A stretch of 64,000 bases of DNA, from NCBI RefSeq assembly GCF_001021065.1, contig NZ_CP011546.1, positions 2,232,001 through 2,296,000 on the forward strand, written 5' to 3'. The position numbers were made by a program, and so were the translations under genes. Below, one piece after another: positions 39,201 through 46,836 of the stretch. A model generated the notes under the pieces. The model searched no databases. It saw nothing but the letters and a program-made list of their open reading frames with translations, and had not been told where the DNA came from. The first letter of the stretch is position 1. Each line of letters opens with the position of its first letter. This stretch comes from Corynebacterium uterequi (GTDB lineage Bacteria > Actinomycetota > Actinomycetes > Mycobacteriales > Mycobacteriaceae).

Positions 39201-40393
39201 TTCTCCCCGTCGACGTCGACGATCTTGCTGGAGACGGTGACCTTCGGGTCGGTGACGTCGATCTCGCTGCCGTCGAAGGCCCCGGCCGGGTCGGCGGTGG
39301 CGGGGCGCGGGTACTCGCCGAGCTCGGTGGAGGAGGCCTCGGCCATGGTGCGGTCGTAGGTGACCGGGGTGGAGATCCAGCGGCTGCCGTTGTCGCCGGG
39401 GACGTAGACGACCTGGAAGTCGGACGCCAGGGAGCCGATCATTTCCGGCCAGACGGCGCGGCCGTTCTCCACGGGGACTTCGGCGAGGTAGTAGCCGTCG
39501 ATGAAGAACACGGCGTGGCCGTTGTTGGCTTCGTCGCCGGTCTCGAAGACGAGGTCGGTGAGGTATTCCGCACCCGGCAGGTCGGAGCCGTCGTGCGGCT
39601 TGAGCGTCAGCTTCGGTGCCGGCGGCAGGCCCTGGCCGTTGGAGTCGTTGTAGGCGGTGACGATGTCGCCGAGCCCCTCCGGGTTCGGCTTCGTGCCGCC
39701 GACCTGCCAGACGGTGGTCTGCGGCTCGGAGGCGATGAGGTTGCCGTCTTCGTCGCGCGCGGTGGCCTGGTAGGTCACCTCGTAGCGGCCCGGCTTGGTG
39801 AAGGTGGTGTTGTTGTGGGTGTGGGTGCCGGCCTGGACCCACGTGGAGCGCAGGCCCGGCTCGTGGGAGGACCACATGCGGCGCAGCCCGGAGGCGTCCC
39901 ACGGGTCGGCGAAGGCTTCCATGCGGCCCGGGCCGTCCCAGCCGACGATGTCGATGCTGAACTGGCCGTCGCGGAACTTCTCGGTGGGGATGCCGATGTC
40001 GGCGCCGAAACCCACCCAAATCGGGTAGCCGCGGGAGGTCACGGCGGGGCCCCAATACAGCAGGTCGCCTTCCTTACCAAGGAACTCGTACCCCGGGGTC
40101 TCGGACGTGCCGTCCGGGCCCACCTCGTAGACGTACTGCTGGGTGCTGCCGCTGCCCTTGCCGATCCAGATGACAGTGTCCTGGAGCAGCGGCGTGTTCC
40201 CGGCGTGCTCAACGCGCAGCTCGAAGTTATCCTTGCCCCAGTAGGCCTTGGGCCCGTCGACGTGGCCTTCGGTGGCGACATGGGAGACGTCGTCGTCCGG
40301 CCCCGCCAGTGCAAATGGCGGCGCCATCACCATGAACGACGCCGCCATACCGCTGACCAGGACAACGCCAGCGGCCTTCCGTACTGTTTTCAC
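36287..40393 (-). CDS. Large surface protein with three choice-of-anchor M domains
   Basis: A 1368-residue exported protein. The signal peptide is residues 1-31 (ending ALAGPDDD). Three related actinobacterial surface-repeat domains follow, around 35-230, 570-770 and 1010-1200; each starts with a GHVD/GHID motif and ends with a HNNT/HNNWxFTxPGxYxI/V motif. Between them are acidic Glu/Asp/Pro-rich and Ala/Pro/Lys-rich linkers. The C-terminus has a membrane segment (ARIIGLVFSLIGTGFGGIAAW) and no LPXTG. The gene is divergent from the ABC operon and probably shares its metal regulation. The start is GTG at 40391-40393. The family suggests a metal- or haem-related surface receptor, but that is unproven. 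Confidence 0.85.
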   Translation of the reverse strand: MKTVRKAAGVVLVSGMAASFMVMAPPFALAGPDDDVSHVATEGHVDGPKAYWGKDNFELRVEHAGNTPLLQDTVIWIGKGSGSTQQYVYEVGPDGTSETPGYEFLGKEGDLLYWGPAVTSRGYPIWVGFGADIGIPTEKFRDGQFSIDIVGWDGPGRMEAFADPWDASGLRRMWSSHEPGLRSTWVQAGTHTHNNTTFTKPGRYEVTYQATARDEDGNLIASEPQTTVWQVGGTKPNPEGLGDIVTAYNDSNGQGLPPAPKLTLKPHDGSDLPGAEYLTDLVFETGDEANNGHAVFFIDGYYLAEVPVENGRAVWPEMIGSLASDFQVVYVPGDNGSRWISTPVTYDRTMAEASSTELGEYPRPATADPAGAFDGSEIDVTDPKVTVSSKIVDVDGEKFTEVTVEPADPRLKLKVLGGYYPKEQTDAVARCGVDFVSFDGQRTRMSTAYGCDPEELDFRLALTPTAHSNVGGGVYDLKIGETTTVTLGESTADPLPMPLPDEEGGESEVDPTEESGLSEEPGASEDTDGADDLGEGAEETDEPTVITPAPAETDPTPRPDLNESAIPNDTIEISRGHVDLGPVIYDDGDVRFMLGDESGQHAKTKVYRDPKDVTLVAGEEFAVTLNKAMAAKVGDYFGAEGDRIYLLSQTQNGNALWPGFSSEHAGGPAYNFEFEPVSAPEGGEWYAYTSDAVGKVGELIAASDDIYSLDRDQPIHLHNNWAFTAPGEYKIRMRAVRNDDLNEATEWTTVTFRVGDTGAEVPPATDGDEAPEQPGVDTDTPAGDNTPSNEEKPERPDATIEDDADAPVDEDSTDEPAVEDDAEDGTDAEKPAVEDGAAVKPDASATERPGSPVTPKPPVTIKPSVEKPAPAPAPAPNATPAPQDTSVFGFIRWVSDLVWSWIYNAVGLIPGLSNLLPASGQAEVTLNGQGSSASLSGSFSLGSVLANAGANAGTAAPANSTTPGTVAPLNPTQPAQPSAPSNDATAKPAASNTGANQGGQATEQPVEQPKQQTPTNDSASENKDERLLISQGHIDLGPVFEDGKTNFRVGDESGQHGQGKIFRDPDDVAFVVSDDFKMTLKKEHVDGSLSFIGNAGDTVHFMGQTQKGNMLWPGFSTEHANGVAYDIEIAPESAPEGAKWFAFTSGEFGGVGEMFGSSDGPSKIERAQKVHVHNNWVFTKPGEYKIKMRGVEHGNPANATEWETVIFRVGAAGDGSTVKDDATKATGPAAPAKSGAAAAGAAAGAAAGKAGSAAASKPAASKPAAQGGSKPAASGQSGAATKPATGAANAKPASGAKPANGAKPGAASTKPAKPATGATGTQPADGAVAESAAEDTPSVWEFIARIIGLVFSLIGTGFGGIAAWRYFG

Positions 40394-40408
40394 CTACACA
40401 CCCCTTAC

Positions 40409-40429
40409 TGATACTGGTTTTCAGAATAA
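40409..40429. promoter_or_regulatory. Candidate Zur box in the divergent promoter
   Basis: TGATACTG and CAGAATAA flank a 5-base centre as an imperfect inverted repeat. The 15 bases TGATACTGGTTTTCA match 12 of 15 positions of the actinobacterial Zur-type core TGAAAATGATTTTCA. It lies 16 bases upstream of the minus-strand GTG and 36 bases before the -35 of the plus-strand operon, so it could control both. Confidence 0.5.
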
Positions 40430-40464
40430 TGCTACGTTAAGCCCGTTGCCAGGCGTTGTCAAAA

Positions 40465-40493
40465 TTGACCCCCGTTTTCGTTAATACTACCTT
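40465..40493 (+). promoter_or_regulatory. Promoter of the anchored-repeat ABC operon
   Basis: TTGACC (-35, 40465-40470), a 17-base spacer and TACCTT (-10, 40488-40493). The ATG is eight bases after the -10, so the transcript would be nearly leaderless. Confidence 0.6.
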
Positions 40494-40501
40494 GAGACAG
40501 T

Positions 40502-41581
40502 ATGACGACTCTCTATCCGGCCTTTGGTGCCACCTTCCGGCAGCGCGCGGCCGCCGTCGTCGCCACCGTCGTCCTGTGCGTGGCCCCGGCCGTCGCCAAC
40601 GCCCAAGCCCTCGTCTTTGACTCCGGGCACATCGACGCCTTCAACGTCACCGCCGACCCCTCCGGGGCTCTGTACCTGGACCTCAAGGAGGACGTCACCG
40701 GCAGCCACGTCCAGCGCGCCCCGGAGGAAGTGGTCATCGCCGTCGGCGATCACGCCTACACCACCGGCACCGAGCAACTGCCCGGCATCGAGCGCGCCAC
40801 GTGGTACCTGCCCCAAACCCAGGCCTCCGACCTGCCGTGGCCGGGCTGGGACACCAACGGGGTGCGCGCCGGCGGCTTTGAAGCCATCGACATCACCTTC
40901 GTCGACGTCACCGGCCCCGGCACGATATTCCTCTATGTCAATGACACCTTCGGCGGCACCGCCCCGGTCACCGCCGACGGCGCGTTGTGGCTCTACCCGG
41001 GCTCGTATATCCACCAGGCCGCCCCCGCCCACGTCCACGCGAACTGGGGCTTTGACGCTCCCGGCACCTACCAGTTGACGGTGGTGGCGTCGGGGACGAA
41101 CGCCGCCGGCGCCTACGTGGAGTCCAACGCCGCCACCTACACCTTCGTCGTCGGCTCCGGGGACGCCGCCCCCGCACCCGTCGAGGGCGAACAAGCCGCC
41201 GGCGCACCCGGCGCACCCGCTGCCAACGCTGCCGCCGGCGCCCCGAACGCGCCTGGGGCCGCCACCGCTGGCGCCCCCAAGGCTCCCGGCGCCGCCACCT
41301 CGGGCGCGGCGAAAGCCCCCGGAGCTGCCGCCAAGTCCACGGCCGCCGCGAAGGCCCCCGGCGCCGCCGGCACGTCCAGCACGCGGGCGCGCGGCGCGTC
41401 GAGCACCAGCTCCGAGGAGGTCGACGACGGCTGGGCGTGGTGGACCTGGGTGCTGCTCATCGGCGGCATCGTGCTGCTCGCCGCCGGCACCGCCGGGTTG
41501 TGGTGGCAGGTGCGCAACGAACGCGCCGAGGAGGACGACGCCCTCGGCGACGCCGGCTCCTACCCCGAGGTCGACGCATGA
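40502..41581 (+). CDS. Choice-of-anchor M surface protein, first gene of the ABC operon
   Basis: A 359-residue exported protein: signal peptide ending VANAQA, one surface-repeat domain (residues 38-220, from FDSGHIDAFNV to HVHANWGFDAPGTYQLTV), then a low-complexity Ala/Gly/Pro/Lys region with repeated AKAPGAA units and a C-terminal membrane anchor (WAWWTWVLLIGGIVLLAAG) with a cytoplasmic acidic tail. Its stop overlaps the ATG of the substrate-binding protein gene (ATGA). The domain occurs in the associated ABC transporter system; it may gather ligand at the surface. Confidence 0.85.
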   Translation: MTTLYPAFGATFRQRAAAVVATVVLCVAPAVANAQALVFDSGHIDAFNVTADPSGALYLDLKEDVTGSHVQRAPEEVVIAVGDHAYTTGTEQLPGIERATWYLPQTQASDLPWPGWDTNGVRAGGFEAIDITFVDVTGPGTIFLYVNDTFGGTAPVTADGALWLYPGSYIHQAAPAHVHANWGFDAPGTYQLTVVASGTNAAGAYVESNAATYTFVVGSGDAAPAPVEGEQAAGAPGAPAANAAAGAPNAPGAATAGAPKAPGAATSGAAKAPGAAAKSTAAAKAPGAAGTSSTRARGASSTSSEEVDDGWAWWTWVLLIGGIVLLAAGTAGLWWQVRNERAEEDDALGDAGSYPEVDA

Positions 41582-43059
41582 TCCGCCGCCTCACCGCCGG
41601 CGCGGCGCTCATCGCCACGGCCACCGCGCTGGCGTCGTGCGCGTCGGCGGCCGACCTGCCGCAGCGCGACGACGGCATCACCGACGTCGTCACCACCACC
41701 CCCATCATTTACGACCTGGCCAAGAACGTGGCCGGCGACCGGGCCCGGGTCACCTCACTCATGCCGCCGCAGGCGGACCCGCACACCTACGAGCCGGGGC
41801 TGCGCGACATCCGCTCGGTGGCCAACGCCGACGTCGTCTTCGCCAACCACCTCCTGCTAGAGGACCAGGCGCTCATGGGCACCGTCGATAACGCCACCTT
41901 GCCGCAGGCGAAGGTGGTGCGCATCGCGGAAAACGCCGAGCAATACGGCGCCACCCTCATCCCCCTGGTCGAAGACGTCACCCTCGACACCCCGTGGTTG
42001 GGCGCGCGGGTGTCCGGCGACCTGCCGGCCGACGCGCCGAAGGACCGACGCTACGTGGACCTGGTGGCCACGAAGGTCGACGGACCGGGCAACCTCTCCG
42101 CCTTCGTCACCGGCGCCTTCGGCCAGCCGCAGCTGCAGATCGACTCCTCCGACGGCGTCAACGACCGCGACCTTATCCGGCTTCCCCCCAACGCCCACAC
42201 GCATATGAGCTGGGGTTTCACCGCCCCCGGGCGTTACCAGCTGCACCTCGACGCCCGCGTGGGCGAGGACACCATCGCCAGCGGGGTGGTGGACTTCGCC
42301 GTCGGCGTGGACCCGGGGCCCAACGCGGTGCGCGAGGGCCACTACGACATCGCCATTGACCTCGACGCGCTCAAGCTCGGGGTGCAGGGCGACGCCAAGT
42401 CGTTCGCCACCGGCGCCGTAGAGGTCCCGGCGCGCACCCTGCAGCAGATCCCGCCGGACCCGCAGTACCGCTTCCTCGGCACCCGCGGCAACGAGGTGTA
42501 TCTGCTGCCGCAGGCGGTGCTCGGCAAGCACGTCCACGGAGAAATCGACCCGCACCTGTGGCATGACGCCGACAACGCCCGCGCCTACGTCCGCGTCATC
42601 CGCGACGAGCTCTCCGCCGCGGACCCGGCCGGCGCCGCCGAGTACCAAGCCAACGCCGAGGCCTACCTGGCGAAGCTGGCCGAGCTCGACGCCTTCTACC
42701 AGCGGACGATCGACGAGATCCCGCCGGAGCGTCGCCACCTGGTGACCACCCACGACGGCTACGGCTACCTGGCCAAGGCGTACGGGCTCGACGTCGCCGG
42801 GTTCGTCAGCCCCAACCCGGCGGTGGAGCCGTCCACCCGAGACCTCATCGCGCTCACCCGCACTCTGGAGGGGCTGAAGGTGCCGGCGGTGTTCCTGGAG
42901 CCGCAGCAGGCGGCCCGGCCGTCGACGCTGAGTCAGCTGGCCGGGGACCTGGGTGTGCAGATCTGCACCATCCACGGCGACATGTTCACCGAGGACGTCA
43001 CCACCTACATCGACCTAATGACCGCTAACGCTCAAGAGATTAAGGACTGCCTGTCATGA
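41578..43059 (+). CDS. Anchored-repeat-type ABC transporter substrate-binding lipoprotein
   Basis: A 493-residue lipoprotein (lipobox ALASCAS, Cys about 21) of the ZnuA/TroA metal-binding family. Residues 35-130 are the N-terminal lobe with the first metal His in PPQADPHTYEP. The lobe is then interrupted by one surface-repeat domain (about 145-250, ending HTHMSWGFTAPGRYQLHL), after which the binding protein resumes (VLGKHVHGEIDPHLWHD, VTTHDGYGYLAKAYGL, and the C-terminal lobe). The insertion is what defines this subfamily. Overlapping starts and stops with both neighbours show tight coupling. Confidence 0.88.
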   Translation: MIRRLTAGAALIATATALASCASAADLPQRDDGITDVVTTTPIIYDLAKNVAGDRARVTSLMPPQADPHTYEPGLRDIRSVANADVVFANHLLLEDQALMGTVDNATLPQAKVVRIAENAEQYGATLIPLVEDVTLDTPWLGARVSGDLPADAPKDRRYVDLVATKVDGPGNLSAFVTGAFGQPQLQIDSSDGVNDRDLIRLPPNAHTHMSWGFTAPGRYQLHLDARVGEDTIASGVVDFAVGVDPGPNAVREGHYDIAIDLDALKLGVQGDAKSFATGAVEVPARTLQQIPPDPQYRFLGTRGNEVYLLPQAVLGKHVHGEIDPHLWHDADNARAYVRVIRDELSAADPAGAAEYQANAEAYLAKLAELDAFYQRTIDEIPPERRHLVTTHDGYGYLAKAYGLDVAGFVSPNPAVEPSTRDLIALTRTLEGLKVPAVFLEPQQAARPSTLSQLAGDLGVQICTIHGDMFTEDVTTYIDLMTANAQEIKDCLS

Positions 43060-43916
43060 TTTCCTCCCTCCGCCGCCGCACCGCGCTGACTGGCGTTGCC
43101 GCCTTGACTGCCCTCACCGCCCTCGCCGGCGCCACCGGTGACGTCGCCGCCCAGCCGGTGGACCCCGCCCTAGAGCAGAACGTCACCAGCGCCGAGCCGG
43201 TCATCGTCGGCGAGCCGGTCATCATCCCCGCCGGCCACGTGGACATGGGCCCCTACCTCGTTGAGGGCGGGGAGCTGGACCTGCTCATCCGCGACGACGC
43301 CTCCGCCGAGCCGGTGTGGCGCCACCCGGAGGACGTCGTGTTTGAGGTCGGCGACGCCGCCGGGCTCACCGTCCCGGACGACGACAACTACTCCTTCATC
43401 GGCGCCAAGCCCGGCGAGAACGTGTGGGTAGTGCCGCAGACCGAAATCGCCGGCGTGCCGTGGGTGGGGTGGAACACCCAGTCGCCCACCATCGATGGGA
43501 TCGTCGGCTCGGGTGTGACCCTGGAGTTCATCAGCCACGACGGCCCCGGCGAGCACTCCGTGTTCCTGCAGTCCGGCGGCTTCGCCGCCCCGGACGTGCT
43601 GTGGACGCAGAAGGACGGCGGCTCCATCTGGGTGGAGCCGGACACCCACACCCACGCCAACTGGGTGTTCACCGAGCCGGGTTCGCACGCGGTGACCATC
43701 CGGGCGACCATTGAGCAGCCGAACGGCACCACCTCCACCGCGGATGCCACCCTGCGCTTCGCCGTGGGCATCCCCGCCGCGGAGTACTCCACCCCGGCTG
43801 CCTCGTCGGAGTCGGCCGGCGTGCCGATGTGGCTCATCATCGTCGGCGCCGTCGTCGTGGCACTGGCCGTGGTTGGCGGCGTGGCCGCGGCCCTGTTCCG
43901 CGGTAAGAAGAAGTAG
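43056..43916 (+). CDS. Choice-of-anchor M surface protein, third gene of the ABC operon
   Basis: A 286-residue exported protein with signal peptide (ending GDVAAQPVDP), one surface-repeat domain (GHVDMGPYLVEGGELDLLIRD to HTHANWVFTEPGSHAVTI), a short linker and a C-terminal membrane segment (MWLIIVGAVVVALAVVGGVAAALF) with RGKKK tail. It overlaps the binding-protein gene by four bases and is followed without a gap by the ATPase gene. Confidence 0.86.
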   Translation: MISSLRRRTALTGVAALTALTALAGATGDVAAQPVDPALEQNVTSAEPVIVGEPVIIPAGHVDMGPYLVEGGELDLLIRDDASAEPVWRHPEDVVFEVGDAAGLTVPDDDNYSFIGAKPGENVWVVPQTEIAGVPWVGWNTQSPTIDGIVGSGVTLEFISHDGPGEHSVFLQSGGFAAPDVLWTQKDGGSIWVEPDTHTHANWVFTEPGSHAVTIRATIEQPNGTTSTADATLRFAVGIPAAEYSTPAASSESAGVPMWLIIVGAVVVALAVVGGVAAALFRGKKK

Positions 43917-44672
43917 ATGGGTCAGCTCAGCGTCAACATCACCGCCGTTACCCTCTCGGGCCGGCGGGTGCTGCACGACATCCACCTCGACGTGGCCGCC
44001 GGGCAGTTCATCGGCCTGGTGGGGCCCAACGGCGCGGGAAAAACCACCCTGCTGCGCTCCATCCTGGGCCTTATCCCGGCCGACGGCACGGTCACCCTTG
44101 GTGGGGAATCCCCCACCAAGGAAGGAGAAGGCACAGTTCACGGCGCCGACCTGCGCCGGCGCTGCGGCTATGTCCCCCAACGCCACGAGGTGGCGTGGGA
44201 CTTCCCCATCAGCATCGCCGACTGTGTGCTCGGCGGGCGCACGGACCTCATCCGCTTCCGGCCCCGCGCCGAGGACCGCGAGGCTCGCGACCGTGCCCTG
44301 GAACTGGCGGACCTCACCGACCTGCGCTCCCGGCCCATCGGGGAGCTCTCCGGCGGGCAGCGCCAGCGCGTGCTCGTCGCCCGAGCCCTGGCGCGTAACC
44401 CGGAGCTGCTCATCCTCGACGAACCCTTCACCGGCGTGGACGTGCCCACCGCGGAAGCGCTCATCGGGCTGTTTCGCCGCCTGGCCAACGACGGCACCAC
44501 CGTGCTCATGTCCAGCCACGACCTCGGCGAAACCGTGGACTCCACCGACCGGATCGTCTTGCTCAACCGCACCATCATCGACGGCGACCCGACCACCCCG
44601 GAACCTTGGCAACGCGCCTTCGGGGTGTCGGAAAACTCGCCGCTGCTACGCACCGTGGGGGTCATCCGCTAG
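43917..44672 (+). CDS. Metal-type ABC transporter ATPase (anchored-repeat system)
   Basis: A 251-residue ABC ATPase with Walker A GPNGAGKTTLL, Q-loop region YVPQRHEVAWDF, signature LSGGQRQRVLVARAL and Walker B LLILDEPFTGVD. It resembles the MntB/ZnuC group, and the gene begins immediately after the stop of the preceding surface-protein gene and overlaps the permease GTG by one base. It powers uptake with the two neighbouring proteins. Confidence 0.93.
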   Translation: MGQLSVNITAVTLSGRRVLHDIHLDVAAGQFIGLVGPNGAGKTTLLRSILGLIPADGTVTLGGESPTKEGEGTVHGADLRRRCGYVPQRHEVAWDFPISIADCVLGGRTDLIRFRPRAEDREARDRALELADLTDLRSRPIGELSGGQRQRVLVARALARNPELLILDEPFTGVDVPTAEALIGLFRRLANDGTTVLMSSHDLGETVDSTDRIVLLNRTIIDGDPTTPEPWQRAFGVSENSPLLRTVGVIR

Positions 44673-45541
44673 TGCTCACGTTCACCCAATTCTTAGCCGA
44701 CCTCACCAACCCCGCCCTGGAGTTTTTGCCCCGAGCGCTCGCCGCGGCGCTCATCTCTGCGGTGGTGTGCGCCGTCGTCGGCGCGCACGTCGTGCTGCGC
44801 TCCTTGGCGTTTATCGGTGACGCCGTGGCCCACGCCGTGTTCCCCGGCATCGCCATCGCCTTCGTCTTGCAGGGCAGCGTGCTGCTGGGCGGGGCCATCG
44901 CCGGCGCCGCGGTGGCGCTCATCATCGCTGTCACCTCGCAACGACGCCGCGTCAAGGAAGACACCATCATCGGCATCGTCTTCGCCGGCGCCTTCGCCCT
45001 GGGCATGGTCATCATCTCCCGCGCCGCGGGCTACAGCGCCTCGCTGACGTCCTTCCTCTTCGGCTCGCTGACCGGCGTGTCCCGGCTCGACGTCATCACC
45101 TCCGCCGTGGTGGGGGCCATCGTCATCGGCGCGGTGCTGCTCTGCCACCGCCAGCTCGTTGCCGTGGCCCTGGACCGGGAGACCGCCCGGGCGATGAACC
45201 TGCGGGTGTTGTTGCTCGACATCGTGCTGTACTTTGCCGTCACCGCGGCGGTGGTGATTTCCGTGCGCACCGTGGGCAACATCCTCGTGCTCGCGCTGCT
45301 GGTCACCCCGGCGGCATCCGCCCGGCTGCTCACCGACCGCCTCGGCGTCATGATGTGGCTCTCCGCCGCCTTCGGCGCGGCGGGCTGCATCCTGGGCATG
45401 TACCTGTCCTGGGCGGCGAACCTGCCCTCCGGGGCGACGATTGTGCTCACCCTCACCGGCCTGTTCGCCGCCGCGTGGGTGCTCGCCCCGAAGCACGGGC
45501 TGCTCGGCCGGTTGCGCAGGCCGGCGGCGGTGGGGGCGTAA
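44672..45541 (+). CDS. Metal-type ABC transporter permease (anchored-repeat system)
   Basis: A 289-residue polytopic permease of the ABC-3 family (ZnuB/MntC-like), with about eight helices. Typical segments are HVVLRSLAFIGDAVAHAVFPG and VISVRTVGNILVLALLVTPAASARLL. The GTG at 44672 overlaps the ATPase stop; a longer in-frame reading to 44606 lies inside the ATPase gene and is rejected. It is the last gene of the operon. Confidence 0.92.
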   Translation: MLTFTQFLADLTNPALEFLPRALAAALISAVVCAVVGAHVVLRSLAFIGDAVAHAVFPGIAIAFVLQGSVLLGGAIAGAAVALIIAVTSQRRRVKEDTIIGIVFAGAFALGMVIISRAAGYSASLTSFLFGSLTGVSRLDVITSAVVGAIVIGAVLLCHRQLVAVALDRETARAMNLRVLLLDIVLYFAVTAAVVISVRTVGNILVLALLVTPAASARLLTDRLGVMMWLSAAFGAAGCILGMYLSWAANLPSGATIVLTLTGLFAAAWVLAPKHGLLGRLRRPAAVGA

Positions 45542-45961
45542 CCGGCGAGGTGGTTCCGAGGAAGCGAATCGGCCAGCACGGTCGCTGAACCGCGCTGGCG
45601 CTTGTGTTGAGTGCGGGCTCTCTGCGGCGTTTCGGAGTAGCGCGCTTAGCACAGGATTGAATCAGCCTGTCCTTGACAGACCGGGCAGCCCTCCGGCGCA
45701 TACATCGCAAACCGCATTCTTACCCAGCAGCATGCAGTCCCCAACGCCATGGAGTTTCAGAAGAAGCTCTGGGGAGCGGTTCACGACATCTGCCAACGAG
45801 GCTGGTATCGAGTCTGGCCACCACGCACGAAACCCCGCCACCTGGGTAGCGGGGTCCGGCAATGCGAAGTCGCCCACGCGAGCGATCTCTACGGCCCTGA
45901 GCCTACAAGTCGCATGGGCCTCTTAGCAATGAATCGGCCTGCGTTTGTGGGGGGGAGTTGG

Positions 45962-46207
45962 TTACGCGGCTCCGGCCGCCGCATCCGGATGCGCACGATG
46001 GTCGAAACGCCAACCGAAGGGTACGTGAGAGATCGTGCGGATGACGCTGTCTCAGGCTTGGCCAGGGCGTCCGCACCTGTGGCACTGATCATCGGGGTTT
46101 CTCGGTCGGCATACCAAGACCGCTTCCTCTGGCCCGAAGTGCTGGCCGATGACGTCCAGGCCGGAGAATGTAGTCAGATCCGACCCGCTCAGGGTAGCGC
46201 TATCCAT
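45962..46207 (-). pseudogene. Remnant of an ISL3-family transposase gene (5' part)
   Basis: From an ATG with GAAGGA upstream, the frame reads MDSATLSGSDLTTFSGLDVI, then CHRCGRPGQA, an in-frame TGA, and DSVIRTISHVPFGWR, followed by a frameshift to TIVRIRMRR. The zinc-finger CxxCG, the VRTxxHxPFGWR block and the basic RxRR stretch are the N-terminal signature of ISL3 transposases. The catalytic part is missing, so this is a dead fragment. Confidence 0.6.
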
Positions 46208-46315
46208 GCCTAGGTCCTTCGTGATGGGGTGTGGAAACTCCTATCACGCCAAGGAACGGACCCGAATCCGGCCAAAGGAATCAATAGCCGATCCGCACCC
46301 TCAACGGTGAAGAGC

Positions 46316-46353
46316 CGGGAATTCTCCACCCCAAGCGATGCACGTGCATCGCC
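46316..46353. repeat. 38-bp repeat with 18-bp palindrome, copy A
   Basis: Begins CGGGAATTCTC and contains the perfect palindrome GCGATGCACGTGCATCGC (46335-46352). Copy B at 46437 differs at three positions, all outside the palindrome. Confidence 0.85.
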
Positions 46354-46405
46354 TCCGAGCCTGCGGCTGGCCCCGGGCCACCAGCTCGAACATTTCCTGT
46401 GAACC

Positions 46406-46420
46406 ACTATGCACGGCATA
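46406..46420 (+). repeat. Core of the 35.6-kb palindromic repeat
   Basis: ACTATGCACGGCATA equals the first 15 bases of repeat copies at 35652 and 35915, but the rest of that repeat is absent. Confidence 0.6.
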
Positions 46421-46436
46421 CCCACCCTCACCGCAA

Positions 46437-46474
46437 CGGGAATTCTCTACCTCAGGCGATGCACGTGCATCGCC
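46437..46474. repeat. 38-bp repeat with 18-bp palindrome, copy B
   Basis: Second copy, 121 bases after copy A, with the same palindrome GCGATGCACGTGCATCGC at 46456-46473. Confidence 0.85.
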
Positions 46475-46725
46475 CTCACCTACCGCGGCGAACTTCCCCG
46501 GCTACACCCTCAACTGCGAGCACTCTCAATCGGGGACGAGGAGTGTACCCCCGCGGCTTGGAGGTCAAGGTCATGTTTCACTCAAACCGCCTTCTAGCTG
46601 GCATTTCATGCCTGCTCTGGTTCTTGAGACCACGGCATCTACCCGCCTCGTTGCCTCGCCAGCGCAGTCCGGCAGCGCCGGGAACGACGCTGGATTCCCG
46701 CGTAACAAAGAACTGGAGCTAAGTC

Positions 46726-46836
46726 ATGGACCCCAGGAAAGCTAAATCCCTCGGATTCATCGCCTGGGCCATGGCGTTTGTCGCACTCGTTGCGGCCATC
46801 CCCCTGTTCAGAATCGCCCAGCAAGGATCACGCTAA
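46726..46836 (+). CDS. Small membrane protein, 36 residues
   Basis: A short gene with a clear ribosome site (GGAG seven bases before ATG). The product has a basic N-terminus (MDPRKAKSLGF) followed by one membrane helix (IAWAMAFVALVAAIPLF) and a short polar tail (RIAQQGSR). Positive-inside orientation predicts an outward C-terminus. The stop overlaps that of the convergent histidine-phosphatase gene. I do not recognise its family; the codon use and ribosome site make it a likely real gene. Confidence 0.65.
   Translation: MDPRKAKSLGFIAWAMAFVALVAAIPLFRIAQQGSR

Larger units (their letters stand above)
45542..46725. other. Gene-poor region with IS remnant and palindromic repeats
   Basis: No intact gene was found here. 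The left 350 bases hold only short unrecognised frames, for example 71 codons on the minus strand at 45662-45877. The middle has the 5' end of a decayed ISL3-type transposase gene (to 46207). The right part carries two 38-bp palindrome-containing repeats and a copy of the ACTATGCACGGCATA core seen in the 35.6-36.0 kb island. Confidence 0.6.

Noticed and set aside
36287..40393. Sortase-anchored LPXTG protein
   Set aside because: The C-terminus has a membrane helix but no LPXTG-like motif before it, and it ends AAWRYFG without a basic tail.
45662..45877. 71-codon minus-strand frame (GDFALPDPATQVAGFRAWW)
   Set aside because: Composition is plausible for a gene fragment, but no start signal or family could be recognised, so it is only mentioned in the regional note.
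45749..46213. 154-codon plus-strand frame between the ABC operon and the small membrane peptide
   Set aside because: It is antisense to the ISL3 transposase remnant, lacks a ribosome site and shows no domain.
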